A stretch of DNA of 64,000 nucleotides from Phallusia mammillata (Eukaryota; Chordata; Ascidiacea; Phlebobranchia; Ascidiidae), in assembly GCA_003260075.1 (NCBI GenBank), contig QLIY01000638.1, positions 1-64,000 of the forward strand. The letters run 5' to 3'. The first letter of the stretch is position 1. Every line of letters begins with the position of its first letter. The translations under genes and the position numbers were made by a program. Under the pieces are notes generated by a model. That model did not search any database, had not been told where the DNA came from, and saw only the letters and a program-made list of their open reading frames with translations. Shown piece after piece: positions 27,701 to 38,519 of the stretch.

Positions 27701-30700
27701 TAAAATACACTCCTCCAATGAACATAAAGACACAAAAAGAGAAACGAAATGATGATAATGAAGATTTAGCTCCAGAGGATGGAGTAAGTTAGTTTCATTG
27801 AGGGTAAATTTGTTACAATTATGTATAAAGGACTTGGTTTGTGCTGGATTCTAAGGACTGATTTTAAAAACTGGGAACTTTTTGCTGGAATCTCTAAAAC
27901 AAAGATGGCTATTTTGTGCCCCTAAATTTTGCCTTCTTGCTGTGAACACAAGCAGTGGTTCAGCTTCATTAAGAATAACACCGAGTTTCCTAAACTAACT
28001 ATGAAAAAAATTGTCCGGATTAGGGAAGATCCAAAAACCAAAGTCGATAGTTAAGCCTTACCACATTAAAATTTTTTTTTTTGTCAGGACAATTTAAACC
28101 TTTCAGTCAGCGATAAGTATTCAATGCAAACCCGTCAAGCCATGGCTCAAATCAATGAACGGGAAACAAGTTTTGGATTGGTTGAAGCCTTGTTAAAATA
28201 TATTGGAGGTAAAGATAAAACGGCAATAAAAAATAAACCTAATGTGACACATATAAATTATTACAGAATTGAATGTACCTGGAGCAGTTCTTGTTTTTCT
28301 TCCTGGGTGGAATCTCATTTATTCACTAATGATGCATCTCAAAGAACATCCTTTATTTGGTGAGTAGTAGGAATGAATGCTTTATAAAATTTTAAGGTAA
28401 AAATTGTTAAAAGTAATTTTGTTTAACTGTGTGGTCCAAATTATTACTGGATCAGTTAAAATGCTATAACACTGAAAAAGTGGAAAAAATATGGTAAGGT
28501 GTGGCATTCTGGTTTATTTTAACTATTCTAAAATACTTTTAGACATCTATATCTCTTTGAATTACCCATTGCTGGTTTAAGAACATTCTGAAAAATTATG
28601 ATATTCTTTCTGTTAAATGCAAACATTATTTTTGTCTTTCAAAAATTTGTTTGTTGTTGTAAACATGTTACAGTGCTCAAATGCAATTCTTATTGGTTGT
28701 TCTCCAGGTGGAAGTGCATTCAGAATTTTGCCCTTGCACTCACAAATTCCAAGAGAAGATCAACACAAGGTTTTTCACCCAGTTCCAGATGGTGTTACCA
28801 AGGTAACTTCAAAAAAATGAAAAATGGAGCAAATAGTGACATGGACCATTTTTTGAGATAAATGGGGTGTTGTGTTGTTGTGATTAGCTCTTGGTATTTT
28901 TCAGATTATTTTGTCTACAAACATCGCAGAAACAAGTATCACAATAAATGATGTGGTATTTGTTATCGATTCTTGCAAGTAAGTTTTTTTTTCAATAAAG
29001 TGTTTGAATAATTTGATTTTTAAATTTTCATATATTTTTCAGAGTAAAAATGAAAATGTTTACTTCCCACAACAACATGACAAACTACCCCCCCCCCCTA
29101 AAGCTTTTGCGACTCGGAGGAATTGGGGAATTTCTGTCAAAGGTACTTAACTATCTCATGATTAAACTCCAAAAAGATTTGTTTTTTACAAACATCTTAA
29201 TTGCCTACAAACTTGTCCTTCATCATTTCTGTCAAAGTTGTTGTGTCTTTTTGAAACACATTGCACCTAGCTTAAATGTCAAACCACCATTGTTTATTAC
29301 GTTAATGAGGGGATCTAAAACACACGTCATTAACCCCCCCCCCAGTAAGCTTCATTTTTAAATGTTCAAAAAAAACAAAGACTAAAGACTAGTGTTTGTA
29401 AGTATGATTACTTAAAGTGGTTTCTCAAATTTGCTGATTATCCAACATTCAAAGGATATTCGTTTTTCTACTGTCTAATTAGAGGCATTTAAATTTATTT
29501 ATATATTATTTTGTCAGAATGGATGTTCATTCAACTCCTGAGATTCTAAGGACACCGCTGCATGAAATTGCTCTCAGTATAAAGCTTTTGCGACTCGGAG
29601 GAATTGGGGAATTTCTGTCAAAGGTACATAACTATCTCATGATTAAACTGCCAGAAGTTTGTTTTTTACAAAGATCTTAATTGCCAACAAACGTGTCCAT
29701 CATTATTTGTGCCCAAAGTTGTTGTGTCTTTTTAAAACACATTGCACCTAGCTTAAATGTAAAATCAACATTGTTTATTACGTTAATGAGGTGATTTAAA
29801 ACACGCGTCATTAATTGGAATCATAAGGGATCTGAAACATATATATTGTATTTGTTTGTTTGTTTAAAATTTAGGCAAAAGTATGTTTATAATGTATCAA
29901 TTCTTGTTACATGTTGCTTAAATTATTGCCTGTTTAGGCTTTGGAACCTCCACCACTGGATGCTGTAATAGAAGCTGAATACTTGTTGCGGCAAATCAAT
30001 GCATTGGATCGAAACAATGAACTTACAAAGTTGGGCAGAATACTGCCCCCCCCCCTGGAATCATAGGGGATCTGAAACATATAAATTGTGTTTGTTTGTT
30101 TATTTAAAATTTAGGCAAAAGTATGTTTATAAAGTATCAATTCTTGTATCATGTTGCTTCAATTATTGCCTGTTTAGGCTTTGGAACCGCCACCATTGGA
30201 TGCTGTAATAGAAGCTGAATACTTGTTGCGACAAATCAATGCTTTGGATCGAAACAACGAACTTACTAAGTTGGGCAGAATACTGGCAAAGATGCCACTC
30301 GAGCCAAGATTAGGCAAAATGATTATTCTTGGCTGCAATTTTTTGTAAGTCCTTTATTGGTGAGCCATTTTACTTGAAGCCAGTGGTTCTCAAACTTTTT
30401 TTTGTTGTGACACCTCTGGAAAAGTTTTCTGGATTTGCGACGCACCAGCAAATAAAAGTTAATGAGGAAACTTATTATTAAAGTTATGTTTATTGATACA
30501 ACAACAAAAAGCCATGAAACAGAATTATTCTGCGACGCCCTTGGAAAATTGAAACGACGCACCAGGGCGTCGCGACGCACAGTTTGAGAACTACTGCTTT
30601 AAGCAATTATTATTAACACGATTGCACATTGCCCTTCTGTGCATAAGACCTCTTTTAATCAATTTCCTTCACTCCAGAGATTGGCAACCATTGGAACGCA

Positions 30701-33700
30701 TCATGTCAATTTATTTGTTATGTTAAAATAGTAAGGCATTCTAACAGTTTTGTGTGTAATTGTCGAACAATAATTATGAAAAAGACAAAATAGGGTGTGT
30801 CGACTTTAAAGTTAACAGTATTAAAAAAAGTGTGCGAATAGTCTTAAACTATAGCTGAGTATGGACAAGTAATTTACTTTCATGAATATTTACTTCCTAT
30901 GCTGATTACAGCAGAGGGTTGCTGATCCCAGCGCTAGACATGTGGTTGGAGACACCACTGCTGTTATGTATGATTTTAAACGTTGTTAAAAGCAGCATAA
31001 AAAGGATCTTTTTCTAGCACACTTCCATTTTAATAAAATTTTAATGTTAAATTTTTAGCATTGGTGATGCAATGTGCATCATAGCCGCCGCTTCATGCTT
31101 TCCTTCACCATTTGAAATGTTTGGAAAGCGATTGAGTTGGAAACATCGCACATTTTCTGGGGAACGATTCAGTGATCATGTATCCTTACTTATGTGTTTC
31201 AATGCATGGGAAAATGCAAGGTATCATATTATAGTTTCTCATCACACCTGCAGTAAAATCAATACACTGATGCACAAACACAGTTTTTTTATGCTGAACA
31301 TTAAAGATTATGCATTTAACATATTTAAGACACAACACAAAAATACTTTTTTGAGCTAACCTCTCTCATTCAACAAAATAATATTTGACCGTGCCGAAAT
31401 ACTCCATACATTAACATAAAATAATGAATGCTTTACCAAACTGCACTTTATAGCATAAAGATTATGCATCATAAAGTATGATTATGTTTTATGTTGCAAT
31501 TAAGTTTTATTATGACATGGATTCATGCATAAACCAAAGGTGGGCAACCTTTTTACATGCGTTGGCCAAAAAGTAGTGATATTGCGGAGACGGGCTGCAT
31601 TGATGCTCATGCAATGATAGAATACTTGCTTCCTTCTAACAAACAGGTTTGCTTAGCCCCCCCCCCAAGTAGTGATATTGCGGAGACGGGCTGCATTGAT
31701 GCTCATGCAATGATTGAATACTTGCTTCCTTCTAACAAGTTTCCTCTTTAAACAGGTTTGCTTAAGATACTAACAATCATGCCCACTCACACAATAAACT
31801 TCAACACAATGACACAGTTCGACACACAAGGCAAACACACACACACACAATTTTTTTTTAGTAAAAAACTAATAACTACCATAATTTAAAAACTCTTTAG
31901 TACATACTTGGGATTTAAAGCATACATTGCATCCGGTTGAACAAAAAATACAAATTTTTAATGGGGTCACTGACCGTAGGTTGCCCACCCTGGACTTACA
32001 TAGTACACACTTATGTTGTATTATACAACTTGTATACAGTAGATTATGTCTGCAAGTAGCAAAGTGATATTGAACAAATAGCTGATTTTTATATTCTCTG
32101 TTTTGTAGTTTGAACTTTTATTTCAACAGAAAGGGAGGTGAAGACCGGGAATCTTTTTTCTGTGAAAGCAAGCAGCTCACAATGTCAACATTGAGAATGA
32201 CTTGGGAAGCCAAAAATCAACTTAAACAGATTCTCATTAATGAGGTAACAGCATTTCCAACAAAACTTGACCAACACCTTTTATGTTTTTGCTGAAAGTG
32301 GTCTATAACTTCATAGCAATGTGTTACAGGGATTTCCAGAAGATTCTTTAAATACTTTAGAGTTCAACCCACATGGTAGCCCCCCCCCCAACTTGACCAA
32401 CACCTTTTATGTTTTTGCTGAAAGTGGTCTATAACTTTATAGCAATATGTTACAGGGATTTCCAGAAGATTCTTTAAATACTTTGGAGTTCAACCCACAT
32501 GGTAATGATGAAAAACTTGACATTGCAATATCACTTCTATGTGTTGGACTCTACCCAAATGTATGTATGTACAAGGAAAAGCGCAAAGTCCTGGCTGAAT
32601 CCAAGCCAGCCCTTATTCACAAATCGTCTGTGGTCTGTCCATTTGGAAGCAAAGAATGTATATTTCCATCACCGTTTTTTATATTCGGTGAAAAGGTATT
32701 TAACAATTAAAAGTGTTTGAACTATTTTAGTGCCTTCTGTTTTTGTTGCTTGTCAAAGTAAGTGAATGCAAGAAGAAAAAAGATTAAACATTAACGTTTT
32801 CATGTTTTTTTGTCATATAATAGTTCTAATTTTGCATAGATTCGAACAAGAGCTGTCAGTGCAAAGCAATTGTCGATGATCCATCCCCTTCAGTTACTCT
32901 TGTTCACCCCATGTTCTGTAGTTGTCCATGAGAATCAAGTAATAGTTGATGATTGGTGAGTAATGAGTATATGCGGCATGTTGTTTCTTATGCAACAAAA
33001 GTACAAACTCCATCTTTTTGCTAACATTTCTTATTAAGAAACCAAAAATTGGCCTAAAGGTTATACAACAACTTGATGTTAGAGCAAACCTCACAATTTT
33101 TTTACCTGACAGATACGTTACTGATAATATGGACAAGACATGAGGCACAGTATTTGTGCATTGGGTTTTTAAACATATTTTTGTTAGCACTATTAGGTGC
33201 TCATACTGTAAACATGCTTTTGCAACAAAATAAGATGTAGTTTAGCAGTTCCCAACCTTTTTTCTAGTGATGGGACGAGTACCCGGTACTCGTTATCGAA
33301 CAATTTCAGTGGTATCGATCTCGTACTCGGTATAGAAATATTTTGTCTCAGTTTTCGATACCAACGTACGAGTACCGAAGGCCGATGTACACCATAAGAA
33401 TACGGGCAACTTTATGCCAATATTGCTTCGGACAGCACAAAATTGGAAAAAAGTTCCTCCAGTTTACGTATATATTCTTTGCTATCACATGGGGATTACA
33501 TTTTTCAGCATGTGTGTGTGCATCCCCCCCCCCGCATAGATTCGAACAAGAGCTGTCAGTGCAAAGCAATTGTCAATGATCCACCCCCTTCAGTTACTCT
33601 TGTTCACCCCATGTTCTGTAGTTGGCCATGAGAATCAAGTAATAGTTGATGATTGGTGAGTAGTGAGTATATGTGGCATGTTGTTTCTTATGCAACAAAA

Positions 33701-35002
33701 GTACAAACTCCATCTTTTTGCTAACATTGTTTGTTAAGAAACTTAAAATTGACATGAGGCACAGTATTTGTGCATTGGGTTTTTAAACATATTTTTGTTA
33801 GCACTATTAGGTGCTAATACTGTAAACATGCTTTTGCAACAAAATAGGACATAGTTTAGCAGTTCCCAACCTTTTTTCTTTTCAATGCCATCATATAAAT
33901 GTAGGATCAGATTGTCGATGAAATTTGAGACTGCTGCAGATTTGGTGGCTCTTCGCTCAGCTATCTCACGTCTTGTTGTGAGAAGTACAACTGACCCTGA
34001 AACTATTGCACAACCACCAGATGAGGATCGATTGTTTCTTGATGTTATCAAAGAAATATCACATGTTACAGCTGCAGGATCAAAAATTACAGCTTCTGAA
34101 GCATTACGAAGGTTAGCTTATCAGCCACATCAATAACTGTACAACTTGATAGTCCAAAGTGGGGTAAAATCTAATGTTTTTTTGTCTGCAGAGAATTATT
34201 TAGTGTCACTCAAAAACGCACTGTAAAGGTGTCATCGGTGCAGCTGATGAGAAGAGAATGGCTGTATGAGCTAATGTAGCCAAATATAGTAACACTGTAA
34301 CCACATTATTTTGGTCCCAAGCAGATGCTTGGTGATTGTGAACTGCTTTGGTTTATACCCAGTTGTTGCATTGTACAGGTTTAGCAAGGCATGGCTTTTC
34401 AGCCTGATACTCTCACCAAATTGGAATGCACATGGCTAAATTAGCTTATATGGCCAATCTCTTGTCACCAGCTACAATTATGAGACCTTATAGATTGAAA
34501 CAGTTTCACTGTCTGCAGAAGTGTATTTGTGATATTTAGTTATATCTCCGCAATATACATGCAAATCATGTCTTTTTAATTTACATCCAAAATGAATTCG
34601 GAAAACACCAATTTTACCTAATAAGCAAATGCTACATAGTTTCAGATCAGATGATGGTCCTCCCAACAAGATGTACCGTGGAAGAGGTGGTGAACATGTA
34701 AGCCGTGGTGGAGGTTACAGAGGAAATAGAGGTTACTCTCAAGGTTACAACAGTGGTGGATATTCAAGGGTGGGCATTTATCACATTACTGATTATAAGT
34801 TAAACCAAAAATTCCTTAATGATTTGTAGGTGACACAATGTTTCAAACTGTTTTGGTATCGTAATGTGTATTTTTATTATTTCTGTTTCAGGGATATGGC
34901 CAAAGAGGTGGGTACCGGGGCTCTCCGCACAGGGGAGGTAGCAGGGGACAGGGTTTTCCCCACAGGGGTGGAAGAGCATTTACCCATCATGGAGATTGGT
35001 AG
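18932..35002 (+). CDS. DHX9: ATP-dependent RNA helicase A (DHX9), about 30 exons
   Basis: Start [19 protein letters not shown] matches the DHX9 N-terminus. Domains in order: dsRBD1 (18932-20344), dsRBD2 (21585-23124), linker with [13 protein letters not shown] and [12 protein letters not shown] (24035-24438), Walker [11 protein letters not shown] (25158-25277, second copy 25462-25581), [13 protein letters not shown] (25707-25824), DEIH (27230-27312), SAT (27390-27546), [15 protein letters not shown] (28905-28978), winged helix/ratchet and OB fold (29518-33655), C-terminal domain (33905-34111), and RGG/Gly-rich tail (34646-34769, 34892-35002, stop TAG). It unwinds RNA and DNA duplexes in transcription and RNA processing in the nucleus. 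Two coding parts are absent because of C runs: the segment before [11 protein letters not shown] (run 27092-27101), and the exon that should hold motif VI, QRKGRAGR (runs 29088-29098 and 29334-29343). The other exon joins keep frame, so this is an intact gene with assembly damage, not a pseudogene. Confidence 0.97.
19095..20024. mobile_element. 930-bp hAT-like element in DHX9 intron 1
   Basis: Termini CAGGGGTCTCCAAC and GTTGGAGACCCCTG are perfect inverted repeats. TTATAAAA flanks both ends (19087-19094 and 20025-20032). The subterminal sequence is rich in GGGCC/CGCGG near the right end. No transposase frame is present. The core around 19370-19510 matches the core of the 3863-4533 element. Confidence 0.9.
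21585..22060. repeat. duplicated end of DHX9 dsRBD2 exon
   Basis: The end of the exon 21585-21733 and its following intron recur from 21875 after the C run at 21865-21874. The second copy starts inside the exon (AGTCCAGTATACAAATACAG) and has no acceptor of its own. Only the first copy can be spliced. Confidence 0.8.
22528..22750. mobile_element. hAT-like element in DHX9 intron 6
   Basis: Ends CAGGGGTCAGCAAC and GTTGGCTACCCCTA form inverted repeats. Flanks GTATACAA (22520-22527) and GTATATAA (22751-22758) differ at one position. The right third is repeated after the C run at 22820-22829. Confidence 0.7.
23202..23975. mobile_element. degenerate hAT-like element, duplicated at its left end
   Basis: CGGTGGTTGTCAAACTGTTG at the left and the reverse complement of CGGTTGAAAACCACAG at the right are related inverted ends. 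The left end occurs twice because of the join at 23245-23254. The target duplication is poor (ATATAAAT against TTGTAAAT). Confidence 0.45.
24035..24438 (+). other. one DHX9 exon present as three shuffled pieces
   Basis: Piece 1 (24035-24065) encodes [10 protein letters not shown], piece 2 (24076-24118) encodes [14 protein letters not shown] and ends in a donor, and piece 3 (24261-24438) encodes [20 protein letters not shown] through [13 protein letters not shown]. The DHX9 family order requires 1, 3, 2: NWNP must run directly into WTS(S/C)NIDEGPLA. In that order the frame is continuous and the C runs between pieces vanish. This is direct evidence that C runs mark wrong joins. Confidence 0.9.
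24189..24729. mobile_element. split copy of the 17278-type MITE
   Basis: The left half (24189-24249) starts CAGTGGAGGGATTCAGC, includes GGTTCGCACCGG, and ends at a C run. The right half (24702-24729) resumes after another C run and ends CCCACCACTG. Between them lie DHX9 exon piece 3 and a duplicated intron block. The halves belong together once the pieces are reordered. Target duplication is unclear. Confidence 0.6.
24484..24930. repeat. duplicated DHX9 intron block around 45- and 67-nt C runs
   Basis: About 150 nt starting TTTAATTTCTATAACAGCTA occurs at 24484-24634 and again from about 24778. The C runs 24438-24483 and 24635-24701 bound the first copy. A few substitutions separate the copies. 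Confidence 0.8.
25158..25824. repeat. duplicated Walker A exon and following exon of DHX9
   Basis: The Walker A exon is present at 25158-25277 and 25462-25581, both 120 nt and in frame with one Gln-to-Lys difference. The next exon starts at 25359 but is cut by the C run 25407-25418, and is complete at 25707-25824. Only one copy of each is expected in the mRNA. Confidence 0.85.
25853..26210. mobile_element. hAT-like element in DHX9 intron
   Basis: Ends CAGGGGTTCTTAAAC and GTTTAAGAACCCCG are inverted repeats. The flanking octamers ATATAATG and ATGTTATG match at six of eight positions. It has no coding capacity. Confidence 0.65.
26595..26836. mobile_element. degenerate hAT-like element in DHX9 intron
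   Basis: CAATGGTTCGTAATCTTTTT at the left resembles the reverse complement of AAAAAGGTTGAAGAGCACTG at the right. The interior carries repeated TGCACCCCT motifs. Target duplications are not convincing. Its right half recurs after the run at 26965-26975. Confidence 0.5.
30381..30596. mobile_element. 216-bp hAT-like MITE in DHX9 intron
   Basis: Ends CAGTGGTTCTCAAACT and AGTTTGAGAACTACTG are inverted repeats. Flanks CTTGAAGC (30373-30380) and CTTTAAGC (30597-30604) form an 8-bp duplication with one mismatch. Confidence 0.85.
31535..31992. mobile_element. hAT-like element in DHX9 intron, internally duplicated
   Basis: Ends CAAAGGTGGGCAACC and GGTTGCCCACCCTG are inverted repeats. Target duplications could not be recognised. 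A segment starting AGTAGTGATATTGCGGAGAC is repeated around the C run 31657-31666, making an artificial 64-codon frame. Confidence 0.6.
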
Positions 35003-35097
35003 TTTTAAGATGTCTGCCATTGAACACCAACACTTTACTACTCATGTCGGAAACTGTATTTCAACAATGCTAGTCAGTGCTTGTTTTCCTTGTGTTC

Positions 35098-35107
35098 CCC
35101 CCCCCCC
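35098..35107. other. 10-C join in the DHX9/KLHDC9 overlap
   Basis: The sequence around the DHX9 stop codon (GGAGATTGGTAGTTTTAAG) occurs before (about 34992) and after (35108) this run. In the second copy the DHX9 stop (35117-35119) lies only 39 nt from the KLHDC9 stop (35159-35161). Confidence 0.8.
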
Positions 35108-35158
35108 GGAGATTGGTAGTTTTAAGATGTCTGCCATTGAACACCAACACTTTACCAC

Positions 35159-36435
35159 TCATGTCGGAAACTGTATTTCAACAACGCTAGTCAGTGCTTG
35201 TTTTCCTTGTGTTTCAATTCCACCGAGAAGATACAGCTTGCCATTTAGCCACGCCATCGAGTGACCATACCTCTTCAGTGCTTGTTGCTCCTGATTCTTT
35301 TCATCATTTGCCTGCCACCATTTCAGTGCTGTGGAGTCATGGATGAAAATGTCACCGCTGGTACAGTCTCTTACTTTGCCAAATACTTCACCACCATGAA
35401 TGACAGACCACTGATCCCCCCCCCCTTGTTGCTCCTGATTCTTTTCATCATTTGCCTGCCACCATTTCAGTGCCGTGGAGTCATGGATGAAAATGTCACC
35501 ACTGGTACAGTCTCGTACTTTGCCAAATACTTCACCACCATGAATGACAGACCACTGACAAGCACTCGTGCAGCAATGATGTCTTAGGGCTTTGGGTTTA
35601 GTTAAAGAAATTAACTTGCTTTTTTCAGTTATCATCTGAACACAAGCAACATGAGTTTTTAAGTTCAAAAATCCAGCAGTGTGAACTGGATGAGTTTGTT
35701 ACCTTTGTTAGTTGTTTTTGTAAATCTTCATTTTCCGAGGCAAGTTTAGTTGGACCAATATTAATATAATCTGGTGCAGAAGAATCCCTTCCGCCAACTA
35801 TAATCACAGATGACTGGTGCTGTTTTAAACTTGACTGCAGCAAACAGGCTGTATGACCTGATCTGTACATGTTTCAACAGTCAATGCATTGTGTTTAAAT
35901 ATTTGGATGAATAAATTCCAAACCTGGATGAAATATGATTTGGCATTTCTTCAAACTGGTATGTTTGCTTGGTGAGATTGATCTTGAGTTTGTAGACACT
36001 CCCATATCGCCTTTGCATCCTCACACCGCCTTCGCGGCCAGTTATAATCATTTCATTGTGGTTCACCAAAGTACATGTATGACTGCTTAAGCCTGTTAAC
36101 ATTATGGAGTTGAATTTTACTTGCACTAGGTAAATTAAAACAAAAAATATTATGTTATACTTTTGGTTTCATTATCACACATTCGTGTAGTTTGTCCACT
36201 TGGATAGGGATTAACATAACACTGACCTACAGGTGGATTCGACTTTGTTGTTGGATTAAGTTGGTGCCATTCAAGTTTTTCTGTGTCAAAAATCCATACG
36301 TCTGTTGTGCGCTTTTTGCCATCCCAGCCTCCGACGATGCATATATGTATGCTGTCGAGTGCTACTGCTGTATGGTGGGACCTATTCTGCACAACAGCAG
36401 AAACAAGTTAATTTAAATTTAGCATTATGTTTCCC

Positions 36436-36487
<52 letters not shown>

Positions 36488-36952
36488 ACCTGCCGTTAGC
36501 ACTGGCAGCTTTTGAACAGGATTTTCGGGTTGGTAAACACAAACATCACTTGATGGATCGTCTTGCGAAGGATACTGTTTGTATCCACCGTGTATGTACA
36601 ACTGCGAGCAAAGCATATGTTGACAAGTTTGATATATTTCTCAATATTTGTTGCCTTGTTTAATCAAGCGACAGGTAACCTACCTTTCCTCCACAAACTG
36701 CACTGGCGTGAAAGCACGTTGCTACATTTTCATCAGTTTGTGTGCATTTAATTGACCAAGACATCATCGATTTCAAAATTAGAATATCTTTCTGCAAAAT
36801 GTTTAAAATCGTAATAATATACATTAATCCCCCCCCCCTTGGCTTGTTTGATCAAGTGACAAGTAACCTACTTTTCCTCCACAAACTGCACTGGCGTGAA
36901 AGCACGTAGCTACATTTTCATCAGTTTGTGTGCATTTAATTGACCAAGACAT
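35159..36952 (-). CDS. KLHDC9: kelch domain-containing protein 9 (KLHDC9)
   Basis: Exons in transcript order: 36952-36872, 36601 to about 36491, 36386-36227, 36125-35924, 35862-35703, 35635-35159. Start MSWSIKCTQTDENVATCFHA leads into GGKLYIHGG. Diagnostic blocks are SHHTAVALDSIHICIVGGWDG, LSSHTCTLVNHNEMIITGRE, MQRRYGSVYKL, LRHHCC, HGGEVF and KRYGHSMAWLNGKLYLLGG, matching the kelch blades of vertebrate KLHDC9. This is a beta-propeller scaffold of poorly known function. Damage: the end of exon 2 runs into a 51-nt C run (36437-36487), so its donor is uncertain. Exon 1 has a second copy at about 36764-36685. The last exon contains an in-frame duplicated block around the run 35416-35425 that should be removed from any protein model. 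Confidence 0.9.
36437..36487. other. 51-nt C homopolymer at the end of KLHDC9 exon 2
   Basis: Probable gap filler. It hides the donor site of exon 2 and generates poly-Pro/poly-Gly frames on both strands. Confidence 0.75.
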
Positions 36953-37020
36953 AATCGAATTTCAAACTTAGCATAACTTTCTGCAAAATGTTTAAAATCG
37001 TAATAATATGCATTAACCAA
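36684..37020. repeat. duplicated KLHDC9 first exon
   Basis: Two copies of exon 1 and upstream sequence occur, at about 36660-36828 and 36839-37015, split by the run 36829-36838. The distal copy is contiguous with the shared promoter and is taken as the real start. The proximal copy has an extra upstream ATG (MMSWS). Confidence 0.8.
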
Positions 37021-37341
37021 TGTGAAATTAGTTACCATAACGACACAAAGCGTAATCCGAAGCAGTGTAGCGTTTTACGTGTAAATTTATTAATTTTACG
37101 GTTTACTTTTGGATGTTTTATTTTCATTAGTAAGTTCTGTTTGTACTACTTTGTGTAAAGGACTAATTCTGGTTTCACATTTTGAAGCGTCCAGCAAAAA
37201 TTAAGACTTGGGTAATTTGTTTGGTCCGGATAAAATTAGAAGTGAATTGTTTCTTTCAGCGGCGCACAAAGATAAGAGATTTGGGGACGCCGAATTTGTG
37301 AACTGTTTTTCCAACAATTGCCTTGATTTTTACCGATAAAG
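36953..37341. promoter_or_regulatory. bidirectional promoter region of KLHDC9 and calaxin
   Basis: Only 389 nt separate the two start codons, which point away from each other. The region contains an RFX-type X-box (37031-37044). No homopolymer run or repeat join interrupts it. Confidence 0.75.
37031..37044. promoter_or_regulatory. RFX X-box candidate
   Basis: GTTACCATAACGAC fits RYYNYY-N2-RRNRAC, the imperfect palindrome bound by RFX factors that drive ciliary genes. It lies 79 nt upstream of the KLHDC9 ATG and about 300 nt upstream of the calaxin ATG. Confidence 0.6.
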
Positions 37342-38468
37342 ATGAGCAAGAAAAACCATAAAGCTGCGGAAGAATTGTATAGGACTTCCTGTCAAAAACA
37401 CTGTAAGCGTTTGGAACTGGTTTTGATCTGCCTGGTTTTAAACATGTTGTGTGAAAAAGTTACATTAGAATATGCACAACGAAACAGCTGCTACTGCAAT
37501 GTTTCTACGAACAGGGCAATAAGCGATTTGCCCCCCAATTTTTTTTAGTGAATAAATTGTTGGAATAACAATGGCTACATTCTGGTCTGGTAATAAAATA
37601 ATGAGGCATTTGTTTACTGTATTATCAATTTGATTCTGACCATTGCAAAAAGGTAGAGAAAATTTGTACATGCTATTAATTTCAGACAACAAATTGGAAG
37701 TTGAGGCCTTGATCGTCTCCTATCAAGATCTGGTTGGGGGATCAAAAATGGATCGCAGCTTGTTTAGAGAAATATTGCACAGAAAATTTAACATGACCGA
37801 TGATATTCTGATGGACCGAGGTATAACTTACGTTTTGCTTTAAATTAATCAAAATAAAACACCCAATGTTATTTTTTCAGTTTTTAAAGCATTTGACAAG
37901 GACAGTGATTCAATAATTAGCATGTCAGAATGGGTGGAAGGTCTTTCCATCTTTTTAAGAGGAACAGTGGAGGAAAAGACTGATTGTGAGTTATATTTTG
38001 TTCTGTTTATCATAACCTACATATTGTTTATAACAGACGTAAACGAAATTCATACATTCAGCTGAGTAAAAGTGCAGCCCCCCCCCCGTGGAGGAAAAGA
38101 CTGATTGTGAGTTATATTTTGTTCTGTTTATCATAGCCTACATATTGTTTATAACAGACGTAAACGATATTAAATTCATACATTCAGCTGAGTAAAAGTG
38201 CAATATGAAAACCTTTGTAACTTTAACCAGTATTATTCAAAAGGACTTAATACATCCTTCCATTTAAAGTTGCGTTCTGTTTTTAGACGCCTTTAATGTT
38301 TATGACTTAAATGGAGATGGATACATTTCAAGAGAAGAAATGTTCCAAATGCTCAAGTCATGTTTAATTAAACAACCTACAGAAGAAGATCCAGATGAGG
38401 GGATAAAAGACCTCGTTGAAATGGCTTTAAAAAAGATGGTTTGTAATTTTTTTGCATGTTGAGAAGGT

Positions 38469-38519
<51 letters not shown>

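Noticed and set aside
31557-31751. 64-codon frame with two copies of [20 protein letters not shown]
   Set aside because: It lies inside a hAT-like element and spans a C-run duplication; it has no exon borders and no DHX9 similarity.
34190-34275. Extra DHX9 exon ([13 protein letters not shown])
   Set aside because: It has a plausible acceptor and donor, but it has no counterpart in DHX9, overlaps the dispersed inverted-repeat family, and the flanking exons join in frame without it.
18932-35002. DHX9 as a pseudogene
   Set aside because: All breaks coincide with C runs; every intact exon keeps frame and splice sites, and the complete exons retain conserved motifs.
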